64,000 nt of DNA from Lentimicrobiaceae bacterium (GTDB taxonomy: Bacteria > Bacteroidota > Bacteroidia > Bacteroidales > F082), in the NCBI GenBank assembly GCA_015061315.1, contig SUWV01000010.1:1-64000 (forward strand), in the 5' to 3' direction. Shown one piece after another: positions 33,688 to 44,719 of the stretch (the stretch's first letter is position 1; every line of letters begins with the position of its first letter). The notes beneath the pieces are model-generated. The model ran no database searches. It was not told the DNA's origin and saw only the letters and a program-made list of their open reading frames with translations. The translations under genes and the position numbers were made by a program.

Positions 33688-36009
33688 TTATTTAAGAATA
33701 TTTAGTTTTGCAAATTTAAGCATTAATTGTTTCGTTCCACATTCGTCGAAGACTACGGTCGCTTTTTTGTTTGGACCAATGCCTTCTACTTTTATCACAT
33801 TACCTTGACCGAATTTTTGGTGCATCACTCTCATGCCTTCTACAATTTCTTCAGGTGAGGCTGCTACGAAATCGGAGCTGTTGTTCGTCGATGCGCTATT
33901 ATTAATATAAGGTGTATGTTGTTTTTGTTCCACTCGTTTCTGATATTCTCTTTTCTCTTGGAAATTTTTTGAGAACGGATTGCTGAAGTTAACGCCTTCG
34001 TTGAAACTCGATGTTCCTCTGAAAGAAGCCTTCTTGGTTCTCTCTATCAGCGATGGATCTATTTCTTCGATAAAACGTGAAGGTTCACTTAATGTCAGAT
34101 TTCCCCAGCGATAGCGGCTTTCTGCGTGACTTAAAACCAATTTGGTTTCGGCGCGTGTCAATGCTACGTAGAACAAACGTCTTTCTTCTTCTAATTCTTC
34201 ACGAGTGCTTAACGATTGTATGCCAGGGAAGAGGTTCTCTTCCAAGCCGACGATATAGACGTATGGAAATTCCAAACCTTTTGCGCTGTGTATTGTCATC
34301 ATGGTAACCCTGTCGTCGTCTTCATCATCTTTATTATCTTGATCGGTGAGAAGAGCGACATCTTCCATGAATTTGTTTAAAGTAACTTCATTTTGTTCTC
34401 CAGTCACCTCATCGACTTGTTTGTCGGAAAATTCCATGATGGCGTTAAGGAGCTCTTCTATGTTTTGCACGCGAGCCTGACCTTCTGGAGTGTCGTCTTC
34501 CTTCAAGTCTTTTATTATGCCTACGGTATTACAGATATGTTTTGCGAGTTCTATGGCGCTTTGCTTGTTGAGAAGCGTTTGGAAACTCTTGATCATAGTT
34601 ACGAAGTTATGCAACTTGTTGACTGTTCCGCTATTGAAGTCTTTTGGCATTGGCTCGGTCTCCGAAGAAATTACGTCCCATATTCCCTTTTGACGCTCAT
34701 CAGCTACAACCATTAGTCGTTCTATTGTAGTCTTTCCTATACCTCTTGTAGGATAATTGATGATTCGTAGGAGAGCCTGTTCGTCGTGCGGATTGATGAC
34801 TACGCGGAAGTAGGCGAGGAGGTCTTTCACTTCCTTACGGTCGTAGAACGAAAGTCCGCCATATATTTTATAAGGTATATCTTGTTTGCGTAGAGCTTCT
34901 TCCAAAGAACGCGATTGAGAGTTCGTTCTGTAAAGAATTGCGAAATCTTTGTTGTTAAGCTGTCGCGACATTTTATAACCGAAGATGGAATTAGCCACGA
35001 GGGTTCCTTCTTCGTTGTCAGATGTGGCACGAAGCACTGTTATCAATTCGCCTTCTTCTTTATCTGACCATACTTTTTTCTTTATCTGATCTTTGTTATG
35101 GTCAATCACGCTGTTTGCAGCATTGACAATAGTTTTCGTCGAGCGATAGTTTTGTTCGAGACGAATTAATTTTTGATCAGGATAATCGTTTTTGAAATTA
35201 AGTATGTTCTGAATATTAGCGCCGCGGAATCCGTAGATACTTTGTGCATCGTCACCTACCACGCAAATGTTTTCTCTCATCGCGGCTATTCTTCTTATTA
35301 TAAGATACTGAGCATAATTCGTATCTTGATACTCATCGACTAAAATATATTCAAACCGATTTTGATATTTGTATAGAATTTCAGGGAAATCGCGCAGCAA
35401 CACATTCGTATAAAACAATATGTCATCGAAATCCATTGCGTTAGCGCGTTGAAGTCTGTTGTTATAAGTCTTAAATATTTCGCCGATAAGAGGTTTGTTG
35501 GCTCTTAAATCCTGTTGTTGAATCTCAAAATTGTTGCAATAATCTTCTGGAGTATATAAAGCAGACTTTGCCATTGAGATGCGATGAAGGATATATTTCG
35601 CAGGATAAGCTTTTGTGTCTAACTCGCGTTCTTTCAATATTGCATTGATGAGTTGCTTAGAGTCATCAGTATCGTATATTGTAAAATCTTGAGTAAAGCC
35701 GAGATATTGAGCTTCAATTCTCAAAATACGAGCGAAGATAGAGTGGAACGTTCCCATCCAAACATTGCGAGCTGCATGAGGATCGACGAGTTTCATGATA
35801 CGATCTTTCATTTCTTTTGCAGCTTTGTTTGTAAATGTAAGAGCCATAATAGCGAAAGGATTTATTCCTTCCTGAATCATATATGCGATGCGATGAGTCA
35901 GAGCCTTTGTTTTGCCTGAGCCAGCGCCAGCGATAACCATAACAGGACCTTGTATGGTTGTAACTGCTTCTTTCTGTGGATTGTTTAAACCGTTTAAAAT
36001 ATCTGTCAC
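33688..36009 (-). CDS. pcrA: ATP-dependent DNA helicase PcrA/UvrD
   Basis: A superfamily 1A 3'-5' helicase for DNA repair and replication. The 773-residue protein starts with the Q-motif LNNPQKEAV. Walker A is MVIAGAGSGKTKALTHRIA (motif I), motif II is ILVDEYQDTN, motif III is VVGDDAQSIYGFRGA, motif IV is LEQNYRST, motif V is VTMMTIHSAKGLEFP and motif VI is LFYVALTRAE. The C-terminus contains a Tudor-like VMHQKFGQGNVIKVEG, as in PcrA. Length is normal. A TAAATTTG promoter box lies 21-28 bp upstream, so it is transcribed separately from the divergent ribosomal cluster. Confidence 0.95.
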   Translation of the reverse strand: MTDILNGLNNPQKEAVTTIQGPVMVIAGAGSGKTKALTHRIAYMIQEGINPFAIMALTFTNKAAKEMKDRIMKLVDPHAARNVWMGTFHSIFARILRIEAQYLGFTQDFTIYDTDDSKQLINAILKERELDTKAYPAKYILHRISMAKSALYTPEDYCNNFEIQQQDLRANKPLIGEIFKTYNNRLQRANAMDFDDILFYTNVLLRDFPEILYKYQNRFEYILVDEYQDTNYAQYLIIRRIAAMRENICVVGDDAQSIYGFRGANIQNILNFKNDYPDQKLIRLEQNYRSTKTIVNAANSVIDHNKDQIKKKVWSDKEEGELITVLRATSDNEEGTLVANSIFGYKMSRQLNNKDFAILYRTNSQSRSLEEALRKQDIPYKIYGGLSFYDRKEVKDLLAYFRVVINPHDEQALLRIINYPTRGIGKTTIERLMVVADERQKGIWDVISSETEPMPKDFNSGTVNKLHNFVTMIKSFQTLLNKQSAIELAKHICNTVGIIKDLKEDDTPEGQARVQNIEELLNAIMEFSDKQVDEVTGEQNEVTLNKFMEDVALLTDQDNKDDEDDDRVTMMTIHSAKGLEFPYVYIVGLEENLFPGIQSLSTREELEEERRLFYVALTRAETKLVLSHAESRYRWGNLTLSEPSRFIEEIDPSLIERTKKASFRGTSSFNEGVNFSNPFSKNFQEKREYQKRVEQKQHTPYINNSASTNNSSDFVAASPEEIVEGMRVMHQKFGQGNVIKVEGIGPNKKATVVFDECGTKQLMLKFAKLNILK

Positions 36010-36029
36010 CTTATATTAATATTAGATTG

Positions 36030-36037
36030 CAAATTTA
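36030..36037 (-). promoter_or_regulatory. Promoter -7 box for pcrA
   Basis: Minus-strand TAAATTTG fits TAnnTTTG and predicts a start near 36023, about 14 bases before the ATG. No clear -33 element is seen. Confidence 0.5.
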
Positions 36038-36164
36038 ATAAAATTAAGGTGAGAAAAATATCTTTATAGGATTATTTTTTTTAGATAAAATAGGAGGAAA
36101 AATGTGATGAAAATCGAGAGAAAATAGCATGACAAAAAAAAATAAAAAAAAGTTTTACAAAGTG

Positions 36165-36194
36165 TTGGTTATTAAAGAAAAAGTTGTATCTTTG
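36165..36194 (+). promoter_or_regulatory. Upstream promoter (P1) of the str-S10-spc-alpha cluster
   Basis: TATCTTTG at 36187-36194, followed by CAC, is an excellent -7 match. TTGG at 36165-36168 lies 18 bases upstream as the -33 element. Predicted start is near 36201, giving a leader of about 260 nt before rpsL. Confidence 0.75.
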
Positions 36195-36199
36195 CACTC

Positions 36200-36459
36200 G
36201 GAAAAAAGTTAGAAAAAATAACTTTGCGAATGAGATAGTTAAGGGACCTGATAAGTTAAACGTTAGAGGTTTCTGCACTGTAAGTAATTAAAAAACAAGT
36301 TCTTGGAGCTTATAGTGTGTTTAGCAATGGTCAGGATAATGACTGTAATTCCCTAAAACTATGTTGTTTAAAGAGCGAAATTTCGAGCTGTTTGATAAGA
36401 AATTAAAAGGAATTTTTCCTAATTGAATGGATAGAAATTAGTAATTTAAAGAAAAAGAA
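36200..36459 (+). promoter_or_regulatory. Long structured leader before rpsL
   Basis: About 260 nt without a plausible ORF. Small foldable elements are visible: GTCA/TGAC around a GGATAA loop near 36330-36345, AGGGA near 36241-36245 with TCCCT near 36352-36356, the palindrome CGAAATTTCG at 36376-36385, and AGGAA/TTCCT near 36410-36420. This may be a regulatory leader for ribosomal protein autoregulation or attenuation; the pairings are by eye. No tRNA was seen in 36010-36459. Confidence 0.4.
36219..36226 (+). promoter_or_regulatory. Second promoter (P2) of the ribosomal cluster
   Basis: TAACTTTG followed by CG is a full -7 match 32 bp downstream of P1's box. Its start would be near 36233. 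No clear TTTG -33 is seen. Tandem promoters would suit a highly expressed cluster. Confidence 0.5.
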
Positions 36460-36846
36460 ATGCCAACGATTCAACAATTAGTCCGCAAAGGACGTCAAAA
36501 ATTGGAAGACAAGAGTAAATCTCCTGCCTTGGATTCGTGCCCACAACGTCGTGGTGTTTGTGTACGTGTTTACACAACAACACCTAAGAAGCCTAATTCA
36601 GCTATGCGTAAGGTGGCGAGGGTTCGTTTGACCAATCAGAAAGAAGTTAATGCTTACATCCCTGGTGAGGGTCACAATTTGCAGGAACACTCAATCGTGA
36701 TGATTAGAGGTGGTCGTGTTAAGGATCTTCCAGGTGTACGTTATCACATCATTCGTGGTGCTTTGGATACAGCAGGTGTTGATGGTCGTGCACAACGCAG
36801 ATCAAAATACGGCGCTAAACGTCCAAAAAAAGCCGCTAAGAAGTAA
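36460..36846 (+). CDS. rpsL: Small ribosomal subunit protein uS12
   Basis: Decoding-centre protein of the 30S subunit. The 128-residue protein carries [17 protein letters not shown] and [20 protein letters not shown]. The lysines (in KKPNSA and VKDLPG) where streptomycin-resistance substitutions usually occur are wild type, and the aspartate that can be methylthiolated is present. First gene of the str part of the cluster, preceded by an A-rich region rather than a Shine-Dalgarno site. Confidence 0.98.
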   Translation: MPTIQQLVRKGRQKLEDKSKSPALDSCPQRRGVCVRVYTTTPKKPNSAMRKVARVRLTNQKEVNAYIPGEGHNLQEHSIVMIRGGRVKDLPGVRYHIIRGALDTAGVDGRAQRRSKYGAKRPKKAAKK

Positions 36847-36882
36847 AAATTGTTAAACGGTAAAAGTTTAGAACATTAGAAC

Positions 36883-37350
36883 ATGAGAAAAGCTAAACCA
36901 AAGAAAAGAATCATCCTTCCAGATCCAAAATACGGTGATGTTTTGGTAACAAAATTCGTGAACAACATCATGTTGAAGGGTAAGAAAAATCTTGCTTACG
37001 AAATATTCTACAGTGCAATGGATATCGTAGGTAACAAATTAAATGAAGACCCTATCAGTGTTTGGAAGAAAGCTTTAGAAAACGTAACTCCACAGGTTGA
37101 GGTAAGAAGCCGTCGTATTGGTGGTGCAACTTTCCAAATTCCTTCAGAGATTCGTCCTTCTCGTAAACAAAGTATCGGCATGAAAAACCTCATCGGTTAT
37201 GCTCGTAAACGCCATGAAAAATCAATGGGCGAAAGATTAGCAGGTGAAATCATGCAAGCTTATAAAGAAGAAGGCGCTGCTTTCAAGAAAAAGGAAGAAA
37301 TCCACAGAATGGCTGACGCTAATAAAGCCTTCTCACACTTCAGATTCTAA
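36883..37350 (+). CDS. rpsG: Small ribosomal subunit protein uS7
   Basis: Nucleates folding of the 16S rRNA 3' domain (30S head). The 155-residue protein starts [19 protein letters not shown] and has [35 protein letters not shown] and [17 protein letters not shown]. It lies 36 bp after rpsL and 19 bp before fusA in the usual order. Confidence 0.98.
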   Translation: MRKAKPKKRIILPDPKYGDVLVTKFVNNIMLKGKKNLAYEIFYSAMDIVGNKLNEDPISVWKKALENVTPQVEVRSRRIGGATFQIPSEIRPSRKQSIGMKNLIGYARKRHEKSMGERLAGEIMQAYKEEGAAFKKKEEIHRMADANKAFSHFRF

Positions 37351-37369
37351 TATACAAAAAGAGTAAATA

Positions 37370-39496
37370 ATGATGAAAAACGGTCAAAATAATAACAATA
37401 ATATTCTCGATTATACACGTAATATCGGTATCATGGCTCACATTGATGCTGGTAAGACTACAACAACCGAGCGTATTCTATATTATACAGGCCGTAGTCG
37501 TCGTATCGGTGAAGTGCATGATGGAGCCGCAACAATGGACTGGATGGTTCAAGAACAAGAACGCGGTATCACAATCACTTCAGCTGCAACAACAGTATTC
37601 TGGAATTTAAATAATACACAATACAAAATTAATTTGATCGATACTCCTGGTCACGTCGATTTTACAGTCGAAGTCGAACGTTCACTTAGAGTCCTCGATG
37701 GAGCAGTAGCACTCTTCTGTGCTGTTGGCGGTGTAGAACCACAATCGGAAACTGTTTGGCATCAAGCCGATAAATACAAAGTGCCACATATCTGTTTCGT
37801 GAATAAAATGGATCGCTGTGGTGCTGACTTCTTTAAAGTAGTTGAACAGATTAAGGAACGCCTCAACGCAAATCCTATCCCATTGCAAATCCCTATCGGT
37901 AGTGAAGATACATTCATTGGCGTAGTGGACTTGGTTAAAAACAAAGCATTTGTTTGGGAAGATGAACTTGGACTTCAATTCACAGAAGTTGAAATACCTG
38001 AAGATTTAGTTGATACAGTGGCAGAGTATCGTAATATGTTGCTCGAAGGTGCTGCTGAAGATAATGAAGAATTGTTCGAGAAATTTATGCTCGATCCAGA
38101 TTCAATAACAGAAGAAGAACTTATTGCTGAAATCAGAAAAGCTACATTGTCAAGACGCGCATGTCCTGTATTATGTGGTGCTTCCTTCAAAAATAAAGGC
38201 GTACAGTTCTTACTCGATGCAATCATCAACTATCTTCCAAGTCCAAATGATATAGATGATGTTGTAGGAATTAATCCAAAGACTGAAAAAGAAGAAATAC
38301 GCAGAGCTGATTCTAAAGAACCATTCTGCGCACTTGCTTTCAAGATTGCAACAGATCCATACGTCGGTCGCTTAGCTTTCTTCCGTGTATATTCCGGTTC
38401 TCTAAAATCCGGTTCATACGTGCTTAACGCAACAACAGGTAAGAAAGAACGCATCTCAAGAATCATGCAGATGAATGCTAACAAACAAACACCGCTTGAT
38501 GTTATCGAAGCAGGTGACATAGCAGCTGCAGTCGGATTTAAAACAATAAGAACAGGCGATACACTCACTAGCGAAGATAAACCTTTGTTGCTTGAGTCTA
38601 TCTCATTCCCACAACCAGTAGTTCAAATCGCAGTTGAACCTAAAACTCAAGCAGAGATGGACAAGTTATCAGCTTCCTTAGATAAACTTGCCGAAGAAGA
38701 CCCTACATTCCAAGTCACCACAGACGATAATTCAGGTCAAACAATAATAGCTGGAATGGGTGAATTGCACTTAGATATAATCATCGACAGATTGAGAAGA
38801 GAGTTTGGCGTTGAGATTAATGTTGGTAGTCCACAAGTATCGTATAAAGAATCGTTTACAGAGACAGTTACACATCGCGAGGTCTATAAGAAACAAACAG
38901 GCGGTAAAGGTAAATTTGCCGATATCGAGTTTGAAATCGGACCTGCTGACGAAGGTGTTACTGGTTTACAGTTTATAAATGATGTTAAAGGTGGTAATAT
39001 TCCACGCGAATATATAGTTGCTACAGAAAAAGGGTTCAAGAACGCATTGTCAAACGGTGTCTTGGCTGGTTTCCCAATGGATTCAGTGAAAGTTCGTTTG
39101 TATGATGGTTCTACACATCCAGTTGATAGCGATGCTTTGTCATTTGAAGCTGCAGCTCACTTTGGTTTCAAAGAAGCAGGTTTGAAAGCAAAGACAGTCG
39201 TTATGGAACCTATCATGAAAGTAGAAGTTCGCGTGCCATCAGAATATCTCGGAGACGTTTCAGGAGATCTTAATAGAAGAAGATCAATCTTGCGCGAAGT
39301 AGAAGCTGGAGTTTCACAGCAGATCATCAGAGCAGATGTACCATTGTCAGAGATGTTCGGATATATTACAACGTTGAGAACATTAACACAAGGAAGAGGC
39401 AATTTCAGCATGGAATTCAGTCACTATGCTAGATTAGCCGATGATTTGGCAGAAATAGTAGTCAAGAAAGCAAAAGGCACATATTTCTCTTTTTAA
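37370..39496 (+). CDS. fusA: Elongation factor G
   Basis: GTPase driving ribosomal translocation. The 708-residue protein has the G1 loop [18 protein letters not shown], the switch region [12 protein letters not shown]3 DTPGHVDF and G4 NKMDRCGAD. Domains II-V follow, including the C-terminal [21 protein letters not shown]. Two ATG codons in tandem (37370, 37373) are both possible starts. No tuf gene follows; rpsJ begins 57 bp downstream. Confidence 0.97.
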   Translation: MMKNGQNNNNNILDYTRNIGIMAHIDAGKTTTTERILYYTGRSRRIGEVHDGAATMDWMVQEQERGITITSAATTVFWNLNNTQYKINLIDTPGHVDFTVEVERSLRVLDGAVALFCAVGGVEPQSETVWHQADKYKVPHICFVNKMDRCGADFFKVVEQIKERLNANPIPLQIPIGSEDTFIGVVDLVKNKAFVWEDELGLQFTEVEIPEDLVDTVAEYRNMLLEGAAEDNEELFEKFMLDPDSITEEELIAEIRKATLSRRACPVLCGASFKNKGVQFLLDAIINYLPSPNDIDDVVGINPKTEKEEIRRADSKEPFCALAFKIATDPYVGRLAFFRVYSGSLKSGSYVLNATTGKKERISRIMQMNANKQTPLDVIEAGDIAAAVGFKTIRTGDTLTSEDKPLLLESISFPQPVVQIAVEPKTQAEMDKLSASLDKLAEEDPTFQVTTDDNSGQTIIAGMGELHLDIIIDRLRREFGVEINVGSPQVSYKESFTETVTHREVYKKQTGGKGKFADIEFEIGPADEGVTGLQFINDVKGGNIPREYIVATEKGFKNALSNGVLAGFPMDSVKVRLYDGSTHPVDSDALSFEAAAHFGFKEAGLKAKTVVMEPIMKVEVRVPSEYLGDVSGDLNRRRSILREVEAGVSQQIIRADVPLSEMFGYITTLRTLTQGRGNFSMEFSHYARLADDLAEIVVKKAKGTYFSF

Positions 39497-39553
39497 AGAA
39501 GTAATAAAGGAACAAGATTAGAATAAAAATAAAAAAATTAACAACAAATTCTT

Positions 39554-39859
39554 ATGAGTCAAAGAATTAGAATTAAGTTAAAGTCACATGATCACAACTT
39601 GGTTGACAAGTCAGCTGAGAAGATTGTGAAGACTATCAAATTGACTGGTGCTGTAGTTAGCGGTCCTATACCGTTACCAACAGACAAGAAAATTTACACA
39701 GTTTTGCGTTCTACCTTCGTTCACAAGAAATCGAGAGAACAATTTGAGTTATCATCATACAAGCGTTTGCTTGATATCTATAACTCAACATCACAAACTA
39801 TCGATGCTTTGATGAAGTTAGAATTACCAAGCGGTGTAGAAGTAGAAATTAAATTATAA
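39554..39859 (+). CDS. rpsJ: Small ribosomal subunit protein uS10
   Basis: 30S head protein and NusE partner in antitermination. The 101-residue protein reads [20 protein letters not shown] and has [28 protein letters not shown] conserved segments. It opens the S10 part of the cluster. Confidence 0.97.
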   Translation: MSQRIRIKLKSHDHNLVDKSAEKIVKTIKLTGAVVSGPIPLPTDKKIYTVLRSTFVHKKSREQFELSSYKRLLDIYNSTSQTIDALMKLELPSGVEVEIKL

Positions 39860-39891
39860 TTGTAAAACTATCTAGTAATTAAAAGCGTAGC

Positions 39892-40521
39892 ATGTCAGGA
39901 ATACTAGGAAAAAAGATTGGGATGACCAGCATTTACGACGAGAGTGGAAGAAACATTCCAGTAACAGTCGTTGAAGCAGGTCCTTGCGTAGTCACCCAAG
40001 TTAAGACAAAAGAGAAGGACGGTTACGATGCTATCCAAATGGCGTTTGATGAAAGAAAGGTGAAGAACACCCCAAAAGCTTTACAAAAACATTTTGAGAA
40101 AGCTGGCACAACACCAAAGAAGGTAGTACGCGAATTTTCACGTTTCGAAGAAGGACACAGAAAGAGCCTTGGTGAAACAATTACCGTCGATGTATTTATG
40201 GAAGGCGAATTTGTTGACGTTACAGGTATCAGCAAAGGTAAGGGCTTCCAAGGAGTAGTGAAACGTCACAATTTTGCTGGCGTTGGACAATCGACTCACG
40301 GTCAACATAACCGTATGAGAAAACCGGGTTCAATCGGTGCTTGTGCATATCCATCAAGAGTTTTCAAAGGCTTAAGAATGGGTGGTCACATGGGTAACCG
40401 TACAGTGAAGGCTATCAACCTTCAAATCATGAAAATCGTTCCCGAGAAGAATTTGTTAGTTGTGAAAGGTTCAGTACCGGGATCTAAAAACGGATATTTA
40501 AAAATAGAAAGATGGAGTTAG
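39892..40521 (+). CDS. rplC: Large ribosomal subunit protein uL3
   Basis: Early 50S assembly protein near the peptidyl-transferase centre. The 209-residue protein starts [17 protein letters not shown] and has [28 protein letters not shown] and [14 protein letters not shown] segments. Its 3' end overlaps rplD by 10 bp. Confidence 0.97.
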   Translation: MSGILGKKIGMTSIYDESGRNIPVTVVEAGPCVVTQVKTKEKDGYDAIQMAFDERKVKNTPKALQKHFEKAGTTPKKVVREFSRFEEGHRKSLGETITVDVFMEGEFVDVTGISKGKGFQGVVKRHNFAGVGQSTHGQHNRMRKPGSIGACAYPSRVFKGLRMGGHMGNRTVKAINLQIMKIVPEKNLLVVKGSVPGSKNGYLKIERWS

Positions 40522-41138
40522 AAGTTTTAAAGGTAACCGGTGAATCAACAGGACGCAAAGTTCAGTTGAACGAAAATATTTTCGGCATTGAACCGAACGA
40601 TCATTGCATCTATTTAGATGTAAACTTGATCAGAGCAAATCAACGTCAAGGTACACACAAAGCAAAAACACGTAGTGAGATTGCTGGCAGTACACGTAAG
40701 TTGATCCGTCAAAAAGGAACAGGTGGTGCACGTCGTGGTGATATCAACTCACCAGTATTAAGAGGCGGTGGTAGAGTATTTGGACCACAACCACGTGACT
40801 ATGGCTTTAAGTTGAACAAGAAAGTTAGACTTCTTGCCCGTAGATCAGCTTTGACATATAAAATGAGAGATGCAGAGATTGCTATTTTAGAAGACTTCAC
40901 CTTTGACAGCATCAAGACAAAGAAGATGGTTGAAGTTTTGAATAACCTTAAAGTGAATGGTGGCAAGAACTTGTTTGTATTCCCAGCAACAGATACTAAT
41001 GTAGTAATGTCAGCAAGAAACATACAACGCACTCAAGTCACACTTGCTCGTAACCTCAACACTTATGATATTCTCAATGCCAAGAAGATTTTCATCTTGG
41101 AAAGTTCATTACCACAAATCGAAGAAATTCTTGGATAA
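40512..41138 (+). CDS. rplD: Large ribosomal subunit protein uL4
   Basis: Lines the peptide exit tunnel and, in many bacteria, autoregulates the S10 operon. The 208-residue protein has the tunnel loop region [20 protein letters not shown] and [16 protein letters not shown], then [12 protein letters not shown]. The ATG at 40512 overlaps the end of rplC by 10 bp, suggesting coupled translation. Confidence 0.97.
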   Translation: MELEVLKVTGESTGRKVQLNENIFGIEPNDHCIYLDVNLIRANQRQGTHKAKTRSEIAGSTRKLIRQKGTGGARRGDINSPVLRGGGRVFGPQPRDYGFKLNKKVRLLARRSALTYKMRDAEIAILEDFTFDSIKTKKMVEVLNNLKVNGGKNLFVFPATDTNVVMSARNIQRTQVTLARNLNTYDILNAKKIFILESSLPQIEEILG

Positions 41139-41160
41139 TTAACCTTAAAAATTAGAAACG

Positions 41161-41451
41161 ATGATTATCATTAAGAAACCTGTAATAACAGAGAAAATGA
41201 CTGCGATAAGCGAAAAGCTTAACAAATATGCATTCATTGTTGACAAACGTGCAAATAAACTGCAAATCAAACAGGCTGTCCAAGACCTTTATGGTGTACA
41301 AGTGGAATCAGTCAACACTATTAATTATGAAGGAAAGCTTAAGTCACGTTATACAAAGACTGGCGTTATCAGCGGCAGAAGAGATGCTTTCAAGAAAGCA
41401 GTCGTGACATTAGCAAAAGGTGAAACTATTGACTTTTTTAGCAATATTTAA
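41161..41451 (+). CDS. rplW: Large ribosomal subunit protein uL23
   Basis: Exit-tunnel-rim protein that docks trigger factor and SRP. The 96-residue protein has [15 protein letters not shown], the [19 protein letters not shown] core and [12 protein letters not shown]. It is spaced 22 bp from rplD and 2 bp from rplB. Confidence 0.97.
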   Translation: MIIIKKPVITEKMTAISEKLNKYAFIVDKRANKLQIKQAVQDLYGVQVESVNTINYEGKLKSRYTKTGVISGRRDAFKKAVVTLAKGETIDFFSNI

Positions 41452-41453
41452 AG

Positions 41454-42278
41454 ATGGCTTTAAAGAAATATAAACCAACGACACCGGGTCAGCGCTTCAA
41501 AATTATTAGCGCTTTTGACGAAATCACAACAAGCAAGCCAGAGAAGTCATTGCTTGCTACTAAAAAGAGCACCGGTGGACGTAACCACGTAGGTAAAATG
41601 ACAGTCCGCAATATAGGTGGTGGACACAAACAAAAATATAGAATAATTGACTTCAAACGTGATAAAGACGGTATTCCAGCAGTAGTTAAGACTATTGAAT
41701 ACGATCCAAACCGTACAGCACGTATTGCCCTCGTATTTTACGCCGATGGTGAGAAGAGATATATCATTGCTCCACAAGGCTTAAAAGTTGGACAAACAAT
41801 CATGTCTGGTAAAGAAGCTACACCAAACGTAGGTAACACAATGTTCTTGAGCGATGTTCCATTCGGTACAATCATTCACAACATTGAATTACGTCCTGGT
41901 CAAGGTGCTAAGATGGCACGTAGCGCTGGTGCATACGCACAATTGATGTCACGTGATGGTAAATATGCAATTTTAAGAATGCCTTCAGGTGAGACACGTC
42001 TTATCCTCCAAGCATGTAAAGCTACAATCGGTACAGTATCAAATGCTGACCACAACCTTGAGAAATCAGGTAAAGCAGGTCGTAGCCGCTGGTTAGGTCG
42101 TCGTCCACGCGTTCGTGGTGTTGTTATGAACCCAGTTGATCACCCAATGGGTGGTGGTGAAGGTCGTGCATCAGGTGGTCTCCCACGTAGCCGTAAGGGT
42201 TTACCAGCTAAGGGATACAAGACACGCGCATTGAAGAATGCTTCGAACAAGTACATCATTGAAAGAAGAAAGAAATAA
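41454..42278 (+). CDS. rplB: Large ribosomal subunit protein uL2
   Basis: Core 50S protein at the subunit interface and peptidyl-transferase centre. The 274-residue protein has [29 protein letters not shown] and the near-invariant [19 protein letters not shown], containing the conserved histidine. Confidence 0.98.
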   Translation: MALKKYKPTTPGQRFKIISAFDEITTSKPEKSLLATKKSTGGRNHVGKMTVRNIGGGHKQKYRIIDFKRDKDGIPAVVKTIEYDPNRTARIALVFYADGEKRYIIAPQGLKVGQTIMSGKEATPNVGNTMFLSDVPFGTIIHNIELRPGQGAKMARSAGAYAQLMSRDGKYAILRMPSGETRLILQACKATIGTVSNADHNLEKSGKAGRSRWLGRRPRVRGVVMNPVDHPMGGGEGRASGGLPRSRKGLPAKGYKTRALKNASNKYIIERRKK

Positions 42279-42302
42279 TTAACCAGGTAAAAAATTAGAA
42301 AA

Positions 42303-42569
42303 ATGAGTCGCTCACTTAAAAAAGGACCATATATCCACTACAAACTCGAGAAAAGAGTTTTGGATAATGTAGCAACAGGTAAGAAGACCGTCATTAAGAC
42401 CTGGTCGAGAGCTTCAATGATTTCACCAGATTTTGTTGGTCAAACAATAGCTGTACATAACGGCAATAAATTCATCCCTGTTTACGTAACAGAAAACATG
42501 GTAGGCCACAAGTTAGGAGAATTTGCTCCAACACGTATCTTCAGAGGTCATGCCGGAAATAAAAAATGA
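42303..42569 (+). CDS. rpsS: Small ribosomal subunit protein uS19
   Basis: 30S head protein. The 88-residue protein starts [18 protein letters not shown] and has [21 protein letters not shown] and [15 protein letters not shown]. The normal uS19 length and position are kept. Confidence 0.97.
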   Translation: MSRSLKKGPYIHYKLEKRVLDNVATGKKTVIKTWSRASMISPDFVGQTIAVHNGNKFIPVYVTENMVGHKLGEFAPTRIFRGHAGNKK

Positions 42570-42584
42570 TAAATAAAGAATAGT

Positions 42585-43016
42585 ATGGGAGCAAGAAAAC
42601 ATAATAGAGCAGAAGCTATTAAAGCAGCACGTAAACAAGTTGCTTTTGCAAAGTTGAATGACGTGCCTACATCGCCTCGTAAGATGCGTTTAGTTGCTGA
42701 CATGATAAGAGGAATGAAAGTGGAACTTGCACTGCATGCCTTGATGTACTCACCCAAAGCCGCTGCAAAACCGATGTATAAATTACTTCGTTCAGCAATA
42801 GCAAACTGGGAAGCTAAAAATGAAGGAAAACGTATCGAAGACGCTAACTTATATGTAAAAGAAGTATTTGTTGATGAAGGTCGTACATTAAAACGTATCC
42901 AACCTGCACCACAGGGAAGAGCACACCGCATCCGCAAACGTTCAAACCATATCACTATAGTTGTCGATAGTAGAATCGCTGAAGCAGCTAATGTCGAGGC
43001 AAAAGTAGAAGAATAA
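42585..43016 (+). CDS. rplV: Large ribosomal subunit protein uL22
   Basis: Its beta-hairpin reaches into the exit tunnel. The 143-residue protein has [19 protein letters not shown] and the hairpin/end segment [20 protein letters not shown]. The tail [13 protein letters not shown] is acidic and longer than the E. coli form, as is common in Bacteroidota. Confidence 0.96.
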   Translation: MGARKHNRAEAIKAARKQVAFAKLNDVPTSPRKMRLVADMIRGMKVELALHALMYSPKAAAKPMYKLLRSAIANWEAKNEGKRIEDANLYVKEVFVDEGRTLKRIQPAPQGRAHRIRKRSNHITIVVDSRIAEAANVEAKVEE

Positions 43017-43035
43017 AAATTAATTAGAGTTTACA

Positions 43036-43770
43036 ATGGGACAAAAAACAAATCCAATAGGTCTTAGATTAGGAATCATCAAAGGATGGGATTCCAATTG
43101 GTATGGCGGTAGAGATTTTTCAAAGAAACTTGTCGAAGACGATAAAATTCGTAAATATTTGAATGCACGTCTTGGAAAAGCAGGTATCTCGAAGATTGCT
43201 ATCGAACGTTCACTTAAACTCGTGACCGTAACTATCTTCACAGCCCGTCCGGGCATGATCATAGGTAGAGGTGGTCAAGAAGTAGATAAATTAAAAGAAG
43301 AATTGAAGAAGCTCACTGGAAAAGAAGTACAAATCAATATCAGTGAGATTAAGAGACCAGAACTCGATGCTTATATAGTAGCAAGTACAATTGCAAAACA
43401 AATTGAAGGCCGCGTTTCATTCCGTCGTGCTATCAAGACTGCAGTTTCAGGAACTATGCGTATCGGTGCAGAAGGTATCAAAGTTATTGCTTCAGGTCGT
43501 GTTGGCGGTGCAGAAATGGCACGTCAAGAAACATACAAAGAAGGTCGTATTCCATTGCATACACTTCGCGCAGACATCGACTATTCATTAGTCGAAGCAC
43601 ATACAACATACGGTCGTATCGGTATTAAAGTATGGATCTGCAAAGGTGAAATCTATGGTAAACCTGAATTAGTACCAACCTCAGTTGCAAGTGCACCAAA
43701 GAAACAATCAGCACCAAAGCAAAACGGAGGAGCTCCACGTCGCAATAAACGTAACAACAGTAATAAGTAA
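43036..43770 (+). CDS. rpsC: Small ribosomal subunit protein uS3
   Basis: mRNA entry-site protein. The 244-residue protein starts [14 protein letters not shown]. The KH domain has the GRGG loop in [19 protein letters not shown], and the C-terminal domain follows with GCAEMARxE-type [21 protein letters not shown] basic, Gln/Asn-rich tail (about 222-244) extends the end. Confidence 0.97.
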   Translation: MGQKTNPIGLRLGIIKGWDSNWYGGRDFSKKLVEDDKIRKYLNARLGKAGISKIAIERSLKLVTVTIFTARPGMIIGRGGQEVDKLKEELKKLTGKEVQINISEIKRPELDAYIVASTIAKQIEGRVSFRRAIKTAVSGTMRIGAEGIKVIASGRVGGAEMARQETYKEGRIPLHTLRADIDYSLVEAHTTYGRIGIKVWICKGEIYGKPELVPTSVASAPKKQSAPKQNGGAPRRNKRNNSNK

Positions 43771-43791
43771 GAAAATAAAAAATTATAGACG

Positions 43792-44211
43792 ATGTTACAA
43801 CCTAAAAGAACAAGATTCAGAAGACCTCAGAAGAGCAAGATAAAAGGTATAGCACACCGCGGACACGAACTTGCATTCGGAACTTTTGGAATAAAATCAA
43901 TGGAGGATGCTTTGATCACAGCTCGTCAAATAGAAGCTGCTCGTCAAGCTGTCACTCGTTACATGAAACGTGAGGGACAAATTTGGATTAGAATATTCCC
44001 TGACAAACCTATCACCAAGAAGCCACAAGACGTTCGTATGGGTAAAGGTAAGGGAGATGTCGAATACTTTGCAGCTCGCGTATATCCTGGTCACATGCTT
44101 TTCGAAGCTGAAGGCGTGCCATTAGCAATTGCTAAAGAAGCTATGCGTTTAGCCGCTCAAAAGTTACCTGTTACAACAAAATTCGTTGTAAGAAGAGATT
44201 ATGTTGAATAA
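43792..44211 (+). CDS. rplP: Large ribosomal subunit protein uL16
   Basis: A-site/central-protuberance protein. The 139-residue protein has [39 protein letters not shown] and the [18 protein letters not shown] loop. Confidence 0.97.
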   Translation: MLQPKRTRFRRPQKSKIKGIAHRGHELAFGTFGIKSMEDALITARQIEAARQAVTRYMKREGQIWIRIFPDKPITKKPQDVRMGKGKGDVEYFAARVYPGHMLFEAEGVPLAIAKEAMRLAAQKLPVTTKFVVRRDYVE

Positions 44212-44229
44212 TTAGAATGAACAAGCACT

Positions 44230-44442
44230 ATGAAAAAAGAAGCTATCAATGAATTAAGTACAGCTGATTTGATGGAACGCATCGAAGAGCAACGTTCACA
44301 ATACGTAAAGATGAAGCTCAATCATGCAGTTTCTCCGCTGGATAATCCACATAAATTAGGCGCTTGTCGCAAGGAAATCGCACGTATGATGACAGAACTC
44401 AGAAAACGTGAGATGATGGAAAGCAAAAATGACAATAAATAA
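44230..44442 (+). CDS. rpmC: Large ribosomal subunit protein uL29
   Basis: Small two-helix protein at the exit-tunnel rim. The 70-residue protein has the INELSTADLMERIEEQRSQY start and PHKLGACRKEIARMMTELRKRE. It lies 18 bp after rplP and 22 bp before rpsQ. Confidence 0.95.
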   Translation: MKKEAINELSTADLMERIEEQRSQYVKMKLNHAVSPLDNPHKLGACRKEIARMMTELRKREMMESKNDNK

Positions 44443-44464
44443 TAACGACAATTAAGGAATTATC

Positions 44465-44719
44465 ATGGAAAGAAATCTTAGAAAAGAGAGAATAGGCGTT
44501 GTTGCTAGCAACAAAATGGATAAAACCATAGTCGTTGTTATTGAACGTCGTACAAAACACCCTATTTACGGTAAATTCGTTAAGAATTCTACACGTTTTA
44601 TGGCACACGATGAGAAGAATGAATGCAATATCGGTGACACCGTACGCATCATGGAAACTCGTCCGTTAAGTAAGAACAAACGTTGGAGACTCGTTGAAAT
44701 AATAGAAAGGGCTAAGTAA
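44465..44719 (+). CDS. rpsQ: Small ribosomal subunit protein uS17
   Basis: 16S rRNA-binding OB-fold protein. The 84-residue protein has [38 protein letters not shown] and [15 protein letters not shown]. Its stop overlaps the rplN ATG (TAATG). Confidence 0.97.
   Translation: MERNLRKERIGVVASNKMDKTIVVVIERRTKHPIYGKFVKNSTRFMAHDEKNECNIGDTVRIMETRPLSKNKRWRLVEIIERAK

Noticed and set aside
36010-36459. tRNA or riboswitch in the largest gap next to the ribosomal cluster
   Set aside because: No cloverleaf, CCA-adjacent stem or known aptamer core was recognised; only promoter boxes and small stems.
39497-39553. Loss of tuf between fusA and rpsJ
   Set aside because: tuf is commonly located elsewhere in Bacteroidota, so absence here says nothing unusual.
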